A stretch of 64,000 nt of DNA from positions 63,550,101 to 63,614,100 of the forward strand of contig JAVHZZ010000011.1 in NCBI GenBank assembly GCA_036250195.1, read 5' to 3'. The translations under genes were made by a program, and so were the position numbers. Shown here in pieces: positions 56,301 to 64,000 of the stretch (its first letter is position 1; every line of letters begins with the position of its first letter). Source of the stretch: Mixophyes australis (Eukaryota > Chordata > Amphibia > Anura > Limnodynastidae). The notes under the pieces are model-generated. The model made no database searches and was not told the DNA's origin. It saw only the letters and a program-made list of their open reading frames with translations.

Positions 56301-58807
56301 GTTTATATACAGTACCGTCACGTAGATATAGGAGGCAGCAACCGGAACAGAGGATGAAGTCAGGGTCAGTCCAATTTCAGGGGTTCGTGGCAAGTAAGAT
56401 AAACAGGAACAGGCTAGAGGTCAGGGCTGGTAGCAGACAAGGAGAGTCCAAATAGCAAAGCCAAGGTCAGGGGCAATCAGAGTTCAAGCAGGGTCCAGAA
56501 ACAAGCCAGGGTCACAACAGGAATCAATAATAAACAGGCATCCATAGCAATGTGAGGCACACAGAACGCTATAACTGGCAGGGAGGCTAAGCCCCCTCTG
56601 CCTTATATAGTGAAGGTGGCCAATCAGGAGTCTGGGGCATCAGCCCTATTCATTAGCCATAGAAGGCTGTATAATCAATTACGGCTTCTGCTCATGCGTC
56701 CAGCTGTCAAGCTGGCGGCGGTGTTTGGCAGAGTGTACTGGTGGCTGCCCCTGTGACAGCCGGGATAAAGGGGCTGAAGTGACGTCTGAGCTGTCAGGGA
56801 AACAACCGGGATGCGGCCTGATATACAGACAAATGACAAAGATTACCCTACTACAAAATCACCCTACTTTAGAAGGCAATTTGATGTGCTATATCTGTAT
56901 ATTATTTTTATACCAAGCATGCATTATTTGATTTGCTAAAAAATCTTCATATGTTCAGACATTATAAAGACAGTTGGAATAAGAAAATGTAATGATCCAG
57001 ATTTCACCCTTTTGTCACTACATAGGCGATATGGGATGTGCTACTTGCTTTTCATAATGAAGAGGGCGTAATCAAAATGTATTTTTTAAGTAAGGCAGTG
57101 AAATCTCTTTACTTACCATCTGAAATGCTCATGCCATGCTTTACATATCAACCATTCATGTTTGTATGTAGCATATGCTGTAATGTGCAGACACATATAA
57201 CTGGAGATAACAGAATTGGAGCTACTTTTATTAGTCCACTGCTTTGTTGGAAGTTCAGTAAAAGACACTTTTAGTTTTTCGTTTCAGTTTAAAGTCAGTG
57301 GTCTTATATCTATGGAAACATAGCACGTAGCAAAAACAACAGTAGGATACATGTCCTTATGGTGACAACGCATCTAATTGAAAAAAAATAAAATATGTAG
57401 ATCCCTATATCAACAAAATGTGATAAAAACAAGTCTGCTCTGTCTGTAATGATTAATAAGACATAATTGCTTTTCCAGAGAAGGAAAAAGTGACAAATGA
57501 TAATATCATAATAAAAAAAGCTGGAGTGATAACAATTTAAGCTCTATCATTTAGTTATATTTATCCCAAGAAAACAATAATAAAAAATTGATTATTGCTT
57601 AACAAGTAAACCATAAGAATAGAGATGCGTTTGAATAATTTTAATGTGATTTCTGCACAACTTCACAAGGACAATAATTCTAATTACTAACAAGAGAGGG
57701 AGATAGTCATGACCACAACCATTAACGCCATATTTTGATTTCTTTATATATTTGAGTATTAGAGATTTTTAGAAAATATATTTATATATACATTGGAAGT
57801 GCTAGAACAAATTCACAAGACTTTGATATAAATCAATTTAGGTCTCATTCTTGTCAATATATTATGCTACGGGGAAATAATTTTAAAATGGCCATTTTCA
57901 AACACAAAATATTAATTTGCCCATCCAATGTGTGAGAGACTGACGTCAGCACCAGAAATATTGGAGACACCAATCAAACAATGCAGAGAGCTTAAAAACA
58001 CAGGCGGAACTGGGTACTATAGCTGAACAGAGGTCAAGGCAGGTTACCCAGTGTTGTTTTTGTTTTATATTAAATGTCATCCAAATTCATCAAATAGAAG
58101 GCTCAAAGCAGGTTCCCTGGGTCAAAGTTCTGCCCAGCGTACACCAATGGGAAGTCCGACCAGGACCCTAACCCTCCTAAAACCTTTCCAGGATCCAATT
58201 GGAAAACTTTGCGTTGGTTTCATCCCATTCGGTGCCGGGGTGTTTGAATGCAGGCGACTGGAAGCCCCCTATAAGTGCACGCCTGGTGTGAGAGTGGTTC
58301 TGGTTTCTTCCAAGAGAGAGCGATTTGGCATTTCATGGTGCTAAGGAAAAAAATCTTTGTGGGGTTTTTCAGGTGATGATAGTGTATTAAGTACCAGGGC
58401 CGTAACTAGGGCTGTGCGACAGGGGCGACCGCCCAGGGCGCAACGCTGAAGGGGGTCAAAATTTAGGAATATTTTAGGTTAATTTGTTTAAAATTGAGGT
58501 CTAGGGGGGCGGCATTTGTCTTTCTTGCCCCAGGTGCTAGAATTCTAAGTTACTGCTCTGTTAAGTACTATCTGCTTGGGGGATACATGTAGGAGGACCG
58601 AGTGTGTAATCACTTACAGAGTACTCTGAACCTTTGTTCTGGCCCAGCATTTGGCACACATAACACTTACATGCTTCTCATGCTAATATGTTACATGTTA
58701 ATATTTATCTTTAAATTTTTTTCACCACTGCTTGCTAATTCTTAACACTAGACTACTATAATTATACTTTTTTTTATCTTTTGCAGCTTGCTCAGCAACT
58801 GAATGTG
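38116..58807 (+). CDS. IZUMO-domain (gamete-fusion family) protein, 5' part; continues past the window
   Basis: IZUMO-family proteins are secreted or membrane-anchored germ-cell proteins acting in sperm-egg adhesion or fusion. Four exons (38116-38335, 45508-45582, 52508-52594, 58787-58807) join in phase 1 to give 134 codons plus one base without a stop. Residues 1-15 are a hydrophobic signal peptide (MYTIILYASIINVVS). CFQC follows at 17-20, matching the N-terminal CxxC of the family. A helical, charged region of about 105 residues comes next, then CSATEC-G at 129-135, matching the hinge CxxxC-G motif. The spacing from the first to the third family cysteine is 112, against 113 in human IZUMO1 as I recall it. 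Odd points are CxxxxC instead of CxxxC and extra cysteines at 16 and about 50. The distal cysteines, any Ig domain and the membrane anchor must lie beyond 64000. Which IZUMO paralogue it is cannot be decided here. IZUMO1 and IZUMO3 look closest. Confidence 0.82.
38350..41400. other. IZUMO-domain gene intron 1, left part
   Basis: It contains a MITE-like element at about 38750-39253 with inverted CCTGATTCATTG / TGAATCAGGCC ends. Otherwise it is AT-rich sequence in which I recognise nothing. An A-rich tract lies at 40720-40745. Confidence 0.45.
41416..43215. mobile_element. CATACTTGCC-type MITE (copy 4) split by a large foldback insertion
   Basis: The left piece (ATACTTACCAACTTTTGG with a G-run, to about 41525) and the right piece (GCAGGTCCATGATGATGCG and CTCCCAGGAGTCTGGG, about 43068-43215) match the two halves of the hAT-type MITE seen at 27.3 and 31.7 kb. 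Between them lies the palindromic element below. The right terminus is decayed. Confidence 0.5.
41555..43050. mobile_element. Large palindromic (foldback) element, ~0.5-kb arms
   Basis: The segment 41555-42065 is repeated inverted at about 42405-42925 with small differences: GAAGTAAACCAAATTATTGA in the left arm, its complement on the right. A further inverted pair (about 42302-42400 and 42945-43050, with CAGAACACCAGGATACAACA) flanks the right arm. The loop (about 42066-42300) has CTGAGGA and GAAATGCGTT words suggestive of a decayed ribozyme. No coding frame. It lies in intron 1 of the IZUMO-domain gene. Confidence 0.8.
43220..44550. other. Intron 1 sequence without identified element
   Basis: A + strand open frame at 43856-44287 (143 codons) is long for AT-rich DNA and hydrophobic, but shows no family similarity I can name and ends near an AATAAA-like word. 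I treat it as an unassigned repeat or chance frame. Confidence 0.3.
44553..45157. mobile_element. MITE related to the GGGTACACACT family
   Basis: The left end TTAGGCTAGGTACACACTGG and the right end CGGCCGAACCTAGCC are partly inverted. The inner wording (CATCCAATAATCGG, GCCGACATACGAC) resembles the 9.7 and 53.3 kb MITEs. Its middle part may contain another insertion. Confidence 0.55.
45508..45582 (+). CDS. IZUMO-domain gene exon 2 (75 nt)
   Basis: Acceptor TCATCCACAG|AAAC, donor AAAAAG|GTATGC. Phase 1 on both sides. It encodes a helical segment ETYQFNTLAQKLQKEAQYYL and NAKEK. Confidence 0.8.
45958..46272. mobile_element. MITE of the GAGTCATTAAGGAGAG family, copy 2
   Basis: Similar throughout to 33948-34270 on the same strand. 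Ends GGGCCTGATGAATTTAGG and CCTTAATGAATCAGGCCC. Confidence 0.8.
46350..47320. other. Intron 2 sequence, unclassified
   Basis: The part at 46380-46900 is GC-richer than its surroundings and contains an open + frame (46484-46888), but I recognise neither a protein family nor element ends. It may be an old LTR or SINE. Confidence 0.3.
47331..47515. mobile_element. hAT MITE, 185 bp
   Basis: Ends CAGAGGTGTTTAAACTC and GAGTTAGGACACCTCTG are inverted. The flanks TACTACAA and TACTAGAA (one mismatch in 8) are the target duplication. Confidence 0.88.
47565..47800 (-). mobile_element. Truncated family-B LTR fragment
   Basis: On the minus strand CCTTGCGGGGTCCCTGGTGA and the sequence after it resemble the ends of the LTRs at 23.5-24.2 kb and 62.5-63.3 kb. 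Confidence 0.45.
48977..49286. mobile_element. MITE of the GAGTCATTAAGGAGAG family, copy 3 (inverted)
   Basis: The interior matches copies 1 and 2 in opposite orientation (GAAATCTAAACTTGATCTAG). Ends GGAGTCATTAAGGAGAG and CTCTCCTTAATGACTC. Confidence 0.8.
49290..51559. other. Intron 2 sequence, mostly unassigned
   Basis: A decayed ~30-bp tandem motif (CTGAGCCATATCTGG and variants, four units) lies at 51140-51260. I see nothing else that I can support. Confidence 0.35.
51568..51907. mobile_element. hAT MITE with a GC-rich hairpin
   Basis: Starts CAGGACCGGATTAAGGG and ends CAGTCAGCCCTG. The flanks GTTGCACT (51560-51567) and GCTGCACT (51908-51915) are an 8-bp duplication with one change. A long internal hairpin joins 51681-51710 with 51722-51748 (CCGCGGCGCGC / GCGCGCCGCGG). 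Confidence 0.85.
52508..52594 (+). CDS. IZUMO-domain gene exon 3 (87 nt)
   Basis: Acceptor CTTTTTCTTTTTCAG|ACC after a long pyrimidine tract, donor AAAG|GTACTA. Phase 1 on both sides. It encodes a helical segment DQEYLDSLVTLRKKTTLEL and KQALQDYHDK. Confidence 0.82.
52977..53068. repeat. Short imperfect inverted repeat
   Basis: AGTGTTCCCTATTACGTGTT at the left pairs with AACGTATAACAGGGAACACT at the right around a loop of about 40 bp. Probably a small foldback element. Confidence 0.6.
53311..53731. mobile_element. MITE, copy 2 of the 430-bp family
   Basis: Closely similar over its whole length to 9720-10153, in the same orientation, with the main difference a ~12-bp deletion. Ends TAAAGCTGGGTATACACTAC and GTGTAGTGTGTACCCAGCTT. 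Confidence 0.8.
53930..54545 (+). mobile_element. DIRS-like 3' end
   Basis: A broken recombinase C-terminus (WIKSVIHQTYTSANQPVPV, then ATWSS and YYRFDTFASRDASF in shifted frames) is followed by TCCTAATCCATGGGGGACAC (54231-54250) and its inverse at 54503-54525. This parallels the arrangement at 24.2-24.84 kb. The rest of the element is absent. Confidence 0.6.
54740..55460 (+). mobile_element. L1/Tx1-type LINE ORF2 C-terminal fossil
   Basis: Around 55065-55140 the + strand reads LCWRNCMQVDSF, then HMWWSYPK with a shift. This is the cysteine/histidine pattern (CWRC...H.WW.CP) near the end of L1-clade ORF2. Flanking parts fit a degraded LINE, ending before DLLHLSLAAVNRLL-like sequence near 55390. 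Stops and frameshifts throughout. Confidence 0.5.
56195..56770 (-). mobile_element. Gypsy-type solo LTR candidate, family A copy 2
   Basis: The minus strand starts near TGTCACAGGGGCAGCC (56741-56756), has a TATA-like CTATATAAGG near 56607, a T/C-rich TGACC-repeat region, and ends near GGTGAAGACCAC. It parallels 21385-22030. No internal region adjoins it. Confidence 0.6.
56840..58386. other. Intron 3 sequence, unassigned
   Basis: No exon or classifiable repeat is recognised. The open frame at 58051-58344 is of modest length and without family similarity. Confidence 0.35.
58395..58560. mobile_element. hAT MITE with perfect 8-bp duplication
   Basis: A 166-bp element starting CAGGGCCGTAACTAGGGC and ending CTAAGTTACTGCTCTG, flanked by identical TTAAGTAC (58387-58394 and 58561-58568). 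It lies about 230 bp upstream of the 21-nt exon of the IZUMO-domain gene. Confidence 0.92.
58787..58807 (+). CDS. IZUMO-domain gene exon 4 (21-nt micro-exon, hinge cysteines)
   Basis: Acceptor TTTTTTATCTTTTGCAG|CTT has a very long pyrimidine tract, and the donor TGTG|GTAAGT is a near-perfect U1 match. Phase 1 on both sides. It encodes ACSATEC, with the following G split over the next junction, matching the hinge motif that follows the helical bundle in IZUMO proteins. Confidence 0.75.
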
Positions 58808-59014
58808 GTAAGTCATTTTAAATCAAGGTTAGCCTCTAAGTGATATTTACATAAGATAATTTATTTACTCTTGGAAGGTGAACTGTATTGTCTTTGGTTT
58901 AAAAGTTGCATACTAAATACTGCTATATTTATGTGAAAGTTCATTCACTTTAATCAATAAGTAACCTGTACCGCTAGTAATGCTGCATGCGTTTTACTGC
59001 TTTTACAGAGTGCA

Positions 59015-59150
59015 TAACTAGAGATGCTCAGGCTCGGTTTTCTGAAAACCGAACCCACACGAAATTAGGGGATCTGAGTAGGCTCGCGAGCCGGCTCGGT
59101 ACTTTTGCGCATTCTCGGATCTGAATCGAGGCAAAACGTCATTGTTGCAT
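59015..59150. repeat. Copy of the CTCGGTT-head repeat
   Basis: TAGAGATGCTCAGGCTCGGT and following words (CCGAACCC, CGAGGCAAAACGTCAT) match the head of the repeat at 34548. The downstream 59150-59390 holds three diverged units around CAGAAACAGGGGTAGCAGTG. Confidence 0.65.
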
Positions 59151-59399
59151 TTCCAGGTCTAGTGGGTTTTGGATTCCATAAGTACCTCCCTCCCCAGGAG
59201 ATCCAGCACCATTGCTCAAACAGAAACAGGGGTAGCAGTGTTCTTGTCACTCTCCATTCTCCAGTGACATTGCTCAGTGCCATTACTCACACAAAAACAG
59301 GGGTAGCAGTGTTTTTGTCACTCTCCAGTCTCCAGTGCCATTGTTCATACAGAAACAGGAAGGGTAGCAGTGTTCTTGTCACTTGACAAAAATTGACTG

Positions 59400-60280
59400 G
59401 AAATTAATGTTATTGGGGTTAATAATAATAATCAGTGTGGATATAAAAATATTTATTAAAAACATATAAAATGCACTCATTAAACATATATAGACAGACC
59501 ACCTTCTATATGGGAATATCAATAATAAATCTATAGGTGCACCTACAGAAGATTATATAATTTAAATACGGTTACAGATGCTCCCTCTCGAGGTGTAATG
59601 ACCAATGTCTATTAATGAAATTGACTTCTTGTGGCAGTGCTCACGTAGATATAACTTTATAATATGCGTATAGCAATTCGCATAGATGTATGGTAATCAA
59701 AACTAATACGATCCAGAGGTAGCTAAACGGACTTCTGATTATTCCATGATCATAATATAGCATGCTTTGATTCCTCATACTCCAAGGCTGAAACTCCCAT
59801 CTAAGTGTAGTAGTAGTTCAACATGCAAATATAAACACTGTTGTACAGCAATAGAGACAGTGTAGCAGATATTCTAGTATGGAAATGGAGGCAGTCCACG
59901 GGTAATAATATGATATATTCTTACCAGAATCCTGAAGTAATTAGGATGTATCATCCAGTCTATGATTTAGCCGTCAGTATAAACAAGTTAGAAGCATGCT
60001 GCTATATTTACCCGGAATTTCCTATACATGTTGTATTAAGAATATTCTCGATACAGATTGTTTATTGTATATTGTTTGTTTATATAATTTTTTATTTTAT
60101 TTTATATTTTTTTATTTTTTTTTACTTGTGTATCTGCTTTATATTTTTGCTTATTATTATATTCGTAAAGAGATTTATTTCTAGTGGTTTACATTAGCTG
60201 GTTTACATATTCAGCTGCAGTATAAATATATATTTTATGAAGCATGCATTGGCTTTGTACCTGTGTCCCAAGATGGTCTT
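59400..60280. other. AT-rich sequence without identified feature
   Basis: I searched for the next IZUMO-domain exon (a hinge strand with CxxC) and found none. T-rich tracts at 60080-60150. Confidence 0.4.
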
Positions 60281-60283
60281 GGA

Positions 60284-61184
60284 CAGGGCTGCCATCAGAA
60301 ACTGTGGGGCCCAGTACTAATCAATCTGGCGGGTCCCCCCTCCTCCCTGGATCCAGTACTAATTAATCTGGCGGGGCCCCCATCCCCATACATGTGCACC
60401 CCTCCATCTTCGCCATACATGCGCCCCCTATCCCTCATCATAGTACATTCCCCCCCACTCCCTTATCACAGTAAATGTTCCCCTCCCCCAAAGTAAATAT
60501 CCCCCTCTCCCCCCTCCACAATTAAGGTCCCCCTCTCCCTCCCTTCCCCCTCCACAGATCAGGTCCCACTCTTCCCCCCTCCCTCCATCCACAGATAAGG
60601 TCCCCCTCTCTCCCCCCTCCCTCCACAGATAAGGTCCCCCTCTTCCCCCCTCCCTCCACAGATAAGGCCCTCCTCTTCCCCCCTCCCTCCCTCCTTCCCT
60701 CCGTAGATAAGGTCCCCCATTCCTCCCCTCCCTCCCTCCACAGATAAGGTCCCCCAGGCTCCCCCTGTCCCCCCCCTCCACAATTATGGTCCCCCAGGCT
60801 CTCCCTCCTCCCTCTACAGTTATGGTCCCCCAGGTCCCCCGAGCTCTCCCTCTCTCCCCCCTCCAAAAAAATAATATCTATTTTACTTACCTTCTTCTCC
60901 GCGATGCTGCAGCTCTGCCTCCCAGTCACTGATGCACTGGGAGTGCGGAACGCGGTGATGATGTCACGCCGGCCGCGCTCCCAGCTTATCAGAATATGGG
61001 TGGCAGAGCTGCAGCATCACGGAGAAAGTAAGAAAAAAAAGGGGAGGCATGGTCGGTGACTGTAGGGCCCGGACAGTCCAGGCAGACTAGGGGGCCTGAA
61101 CAGACCTCTCCCTCTGTCCAGGCCCCCTAGTCTGTCCGGGCCCCTCACAGCAGTACTGGCCGTACCCCTCTGATGGCGGCCCTG
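60284..61184. mobile_element. hAT MITE expanded by a pyrimidine-rich minisatellite
   Basis: Ends CAGGGCTGCCATCAGAAA and TCTGATGGCGGCCCTG are inverted, with GTCTTGGA and GTCTCGGA flanking (one mismatch in 8). From 60480 to 60870 a roughly 33-bp C/T-rich unit (ACAGATAAGGTCCCCCTCTT) recurs about ten times with length changes. Long glycine-rich open frames on the minus strand are a product of this repeat. Confidence 0.85.
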
Positions 61185-61487
61185 GTCTCGGAATATACCT
61201 CTGCTCACTAGAAGTGCACTAGTGTGTGAGAGGTAGAAAGTGGGCAAAGTGCAAACATCACTCCATCATGTATAACCGCCTACAACTTTAGATTCACGCC
61301 TTTCATTAAATAAATTGACAGTTTTTCTGTTAAAATAGTACTCAGTTTTGCCTCATTTATGGCTTAAATTAATTATTAAAGTGAAGGGACATCAGTATTG
61401 TTTTAATTATGTGAGACACTTTTGTGTGTTTAAAACTTTTACATTGGGCAAAGTGCGAATGAGATATGTACATCTCTGCCAAGAATC

Positions 61488-61805
61488 ATCATCACCATTT
61501 ATTTATATAGCGCCACCAATTCTGCAGCGCTGTACAGAGAACTGACTCACATCAGTCCCTGCCCCATTGGGGCTTACAGTCTAAATTCCCTAACACACAC
61601 ACACACACACACAGACTGGAGTCAATTTGTTAGCAGCCAATTAACCTACCAGTATGTTTTTGGAGTGTGGGAGGAACCAGAGCACCCAGAGGAAACCGAC
61701 ACAAACACGGGAAGAGCATACAAACTCCTCACAGATAAGGCCACGGTCGGGAATTTAACTCATGACCCCAGTGCTGTAAGGCAGATGTGCTAATGACTAA
61801 GTCAT
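61488..61805 (-). mobile_element. tRNA-derived SINE with L2-type tail, copy 3
   Basis: Same structure as the copies at 14.65 and 15.40 kb, with a (CA)n expansion at about 61591-61612 and a tail at 61488-61520. The box B region is slightly altered (GAGTTAAATTCCC on the minus strand). Confidence 0.85.
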
Positions 61806-61809
61806 CACA

Positions 61810-62490
61810 ATGATTGAATGAGACCAGATCTCTGGCAGCTGAGAGTGGAAATAGCAGTGTCATCCCTTAATCTCATTCCAGTAATTTCACTTTGAAATAT
61901 GAAATCTCATTTTTACACTGCTCCTCAAAACTAGGTGCACAGGTGTACCTATTCCTTAGTTTCCAAAGAATGCCCTCACCCCACCAAACCCCTCCCATTG
62001 ACAAGTACAAACATCTGCACCTGAACCAAAGCTGCCATCTTCCACTGCAAACCAATACACTTTAGTGGGAATCTAGATGTATTGCTCTGCACCTCTGCTG
62101 TTTTTCACTTCGTAATTAGAAAGAGTCAGTTAATTTGGACATTATGGGAAATTAAAGGTAGTCTAACTATGTCAGGATTCAAATAACACCAATCAGCCAG
62201 GAATAGTTCATAGCAACTAAATCAATACTTATTAAAACCTACCTAGGATACAGTCCAATAATAAAACATTAGTTAAAACGAAAATAGCAACCATTATTGT
62301 AGTATTGCAACCCGTTAGGAATAGATAATGTTATTATAATGTTGATAGAAACACAATCCAATAAAGCGGTATATTTCTCCTCAACAGATCAGTTGTGAAG
62401 GTATTAATTTTCTCTTAGTATATACATTACAGTGTTAGCTGAGCACAATCCTTTACCACAAATGTCCGTTCATTCAAGTTAAAAGATTCC
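61810..62490. other. Unassigned sequence
   Basis: Nothing recognised. No exon fits the missing 3' part of the IZUMO-domain gene. Confidence 0.4.
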
Positions 62491-63301
62491 TGTCACAGTA
62501 CGCTGGAATACTAGACCCCTGGCCTGCCAATACTAACACTCACCAGAGGCGCGGAGTCTAACGTGGCGGCTGGCCTTCACCAAGAACCCTCGCAAGGAGG
62601 TATGGACTTCGCGGCGGCCTCTACGCAGGTCGCGGTCCTCAGGGAGTGGGGTGAGACCCACGGAGTTCAGCGAGTTAGATATTGTGGATTGCAAAGATGA
62701 CTACTGGGATAGCGGGGAGCAGCGTGAGCTGAGATGGTCTGCGGTTTGCGGAGATGACCGCTGGGATAGCGGGGAGCAGCGTGAGCTGAGATGGTCTGCG
62801 GTTTGCAGAGATGACCGCTAGGATAGCGGGGAGCAGCGTGAGCAGAGATGGTCTGCGGTTTGCAGAGATGACCGCTGGGATAGCGGGGAGCAGCGTGAGC
62901 TGAGATGGTCTGCGGTTTGCAGAGATGACCGCTAGGATAGCGGGGAGCAGCGTGAGCAGAGATGGTCTGCGGTTTGCAGAGATGACCGCTGGGATAGCGG
63001 GGAGCAGCGTGAGTTGAGATGGTCTGTGGTTTCAAACAGCTGGAACAAAGGAAACGTCCACTCAAGCACACAAACTGAACCTAAGAACAGGCTCAGAGGA
63101 GAGGTGGAGGCTGCTTTAAATAGTGGAGGGAAAAACCCTCATCCAATAGGAAGCCAGGGAAGGTTTAAAGCAGAGATCGGGTCTGCGCATGAGCAGACCC
63201 GCATCCAAGATGGCGGCCATCGGCGGGAGTCGGACGAGAGCAGATGAGAGGTAAGTGAACCGGATCTCGGTCTGGAGACAGCGAGCACCCGGCGTCTGAC
63301 A
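62491..63301 (-). mobile_element. Solo LTR, family B copy 2
   Basis: Starts TGTCA and ends TGACA, with ATTCC and ATTGC flanks as a 5-bp target duplication (four of five match). On the minus strand it has a TATA-like CTATTTAAAGC (near 63115) and, after the tandem repeat, CCTTGCGAGGG and AGACTCCGCGCCTC as in the other family-B copies. The GC-rich U3-like part contains a YY1-like GGCCGCCATCTTGG near 63215. No internal region, so a solo LTR. Confidence 0.7.
62680..63035. repeat. 57-bp minisatellite inside the LTR, ~6 copies
   Basis: Units contain GATGACCGCTGGGATAGCGG and CAGCGTGAGCTGAGATGGTC. Inner copies alternate between two types (CTGGGAT with GAGCTGAG, CTAGGAT with GAGCAGAG), so the real period of recent expansion is 114 bp. 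The unit is 19 codons long, which explains a repetitive open frame on the minus strand (PQTISAHAAPRYPSGHLCK). Confidence 0.93.
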
Positions 63302-63420
63302 ATTGCACAGATGTTTGGGAAGATTTGATTTACCGACCGGTGGCCACCGTAAGATTTGGTAGTTTTTACCAATTGATCGGGTATCTGAAAAGATCCAAGC
63401 AGTGATCGGGTACATAAAAT

Positions 63421-63463
63421 TCCATCTCTCTCCCACTCTCTCTCTCTCTGTCTCTCTCTCTCT

Positions 63464-63550
<87 letters not shown>
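63421..63550. repeat. Compound (TC)n(TA)n(GA)n microsatellite
   Basis: TC/CT repeats at 63424-63467, TA repeats at about 63468-63518 and GA repeats at 63519-63550. The TC and GA flanks are complementary, so the whole tract is a large imperfect palindrome. Confidence 0.96.
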
Positions 63551-63552
<2 letters not shown>

Positions 63553-63559
63553 TTGTGAT

Positions 63560-64000
63560 ATACATAGTTGTATATTGTCATATACATAGTTGGTTCAGAA
63601 CCAATATGGCCTAATAATGGTACCAACTTGATAGCAATTCCCATGGTAAAATCACTACATGGAGTTATACGTGATTAAAATAACAAATTACTTAATGAAA
63701 CATATAAATCAAAATACATGCAAGTTCATGATTAAACAGAAATGCAACATTGTTGATATATATAGTATACATTACTATTAATATGTTTTTATTGATATAC
63801 CACTGACATATTCCGCAGCGCTGTACATTGAGGTAATAATCAGATGACACAAACAACTTACATACAATGACAACATCCTTGTCATAAACACAAGACGGAG
63901 ACTTTTTCAAGGGTGATGGAACAGAGAGTAATGTGGGGTTATATAGAGGAATCCTTGGTGACGTTTAATTGAATGAACGTACCTAAATACACTGATACAC
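63560..64000. other. AT-rich end of window
   Basis: Contains a SINE/L2 tail remnant near 63808-63828 (TTCCGCAGCGCTGTACATTG). No exon seen. Confidence 0.5.

Noticed and set aside
58970..59040. Acceptor-like tract at 59008 followed by codons with a cysteine, as the next IZUMO exon
   Set aside because: The sequence after the AG runs directly into the head of a dispersed repeat and lacks the CxxC pattern.
60428..60929. Glycine-rich minus-strand frames of 117 and 135 codons
   Set aside because: They translate the pyrimidine-rich minisatellite; several frames are open at once, as expected of a repeat.
62680..63035. CRISPR-like regular repeat array
   Set aside because: Units are contiguous 57-bp tandem repeats without variable spacers, in vertebrate DNA inside an LTR.
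62667..63071. 134-codon minus-strand frame with 19-residue repeats, resembling a repeat protein
   Set aside because: The period equals the 57-bp minisatellite inside an LTR; no start context, signal or homologue is seen.

Overview
This 64 kb window is vertebrate nuclear DNA. It is most likely from an anuran amphibian: genes are split by long introns, and the rest is a dense mosaic of frog-type transposable elements (hAT-like MITEs, L2, CR1 and L1/Tx1 LINEs, an L2-tailed tRNA SINE, DIRS, Penelope, gypsy-type LTRs, a Tc1 relative). No operons, CRISPR arrays, tRNA genes or rRNA genes are visible. Most short open frames are chance or repeat-derived. The species cannot be fixed from the sequence alone.

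Two genes can be supported, both on the + strand. (1) mpv17l, an Mpv17/PMP22-family membrane protein, has four coding exons at 26392-31270. Together they make an uninterrupted 202-codon frame. A 3'UTR runs to an AATAAA at 32560. A GC-rich, promoter-like island at about 8.4-9.0 kb ends in a strong splice donor at 8803/8804 and may be its 5'UTR exon. (2) Downstream lies the 5' part of an IZUMO-domain gene, the gamete-fusion protein family. Exon 1 (38116-38335) encodes a signal peptide and the CxxC motif. Exons 2 (45508-45582) and 3 (52508-52594) encode the helices. A 21-nt micro-exon (58787-58807) carries the hinge cysteines. Every junction is phase 1, the 134 visible codons stay open, and the 3' part lies beyond the right edge. 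The placing next to mpv17l is unlike the positions I recall for mammalian IZUMO genes, and this is the most interesting signal here.

Layout. 0-8.4 kb: mostly unassigned, with a Tc1 fossil (3.3-4.2 kb) and a 225-bp MITE. 8.4-9.0 kb: CpG-rich promoter-like island. 9.7-25.9 kb: MITEs, a CR1 LINE fragment, L2-tailed SINEs, foldback elements, LTRs and a DIRS remnant with an LTR inside it. 26.4-32.6 kb: mpv17l, whose introns hold MITEs, a 28-bp minisatellite and an L2 LINE nested in a foldback element. 32.8-38 kb: more hAT MITEs and a broken Penelope retroelement nested in the tandem repeats of another repeat, followed by a GC-rich promoter-like patch. 38.1-58.8 kb: the IZUMO-domain gene, with introns of 6-7 kb full of repeats. 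58.8-64 kb: MITEs, a pyrimidine-rich minisatellite, a SINE, an LTR with a 57-bp minisatellite and a TC/TA/GA microsatellite.

The two genes show no sign of joint function. One is an organelle membrane protein. The other, by family, is a secreted or membrane-anchored germ-cell protein.
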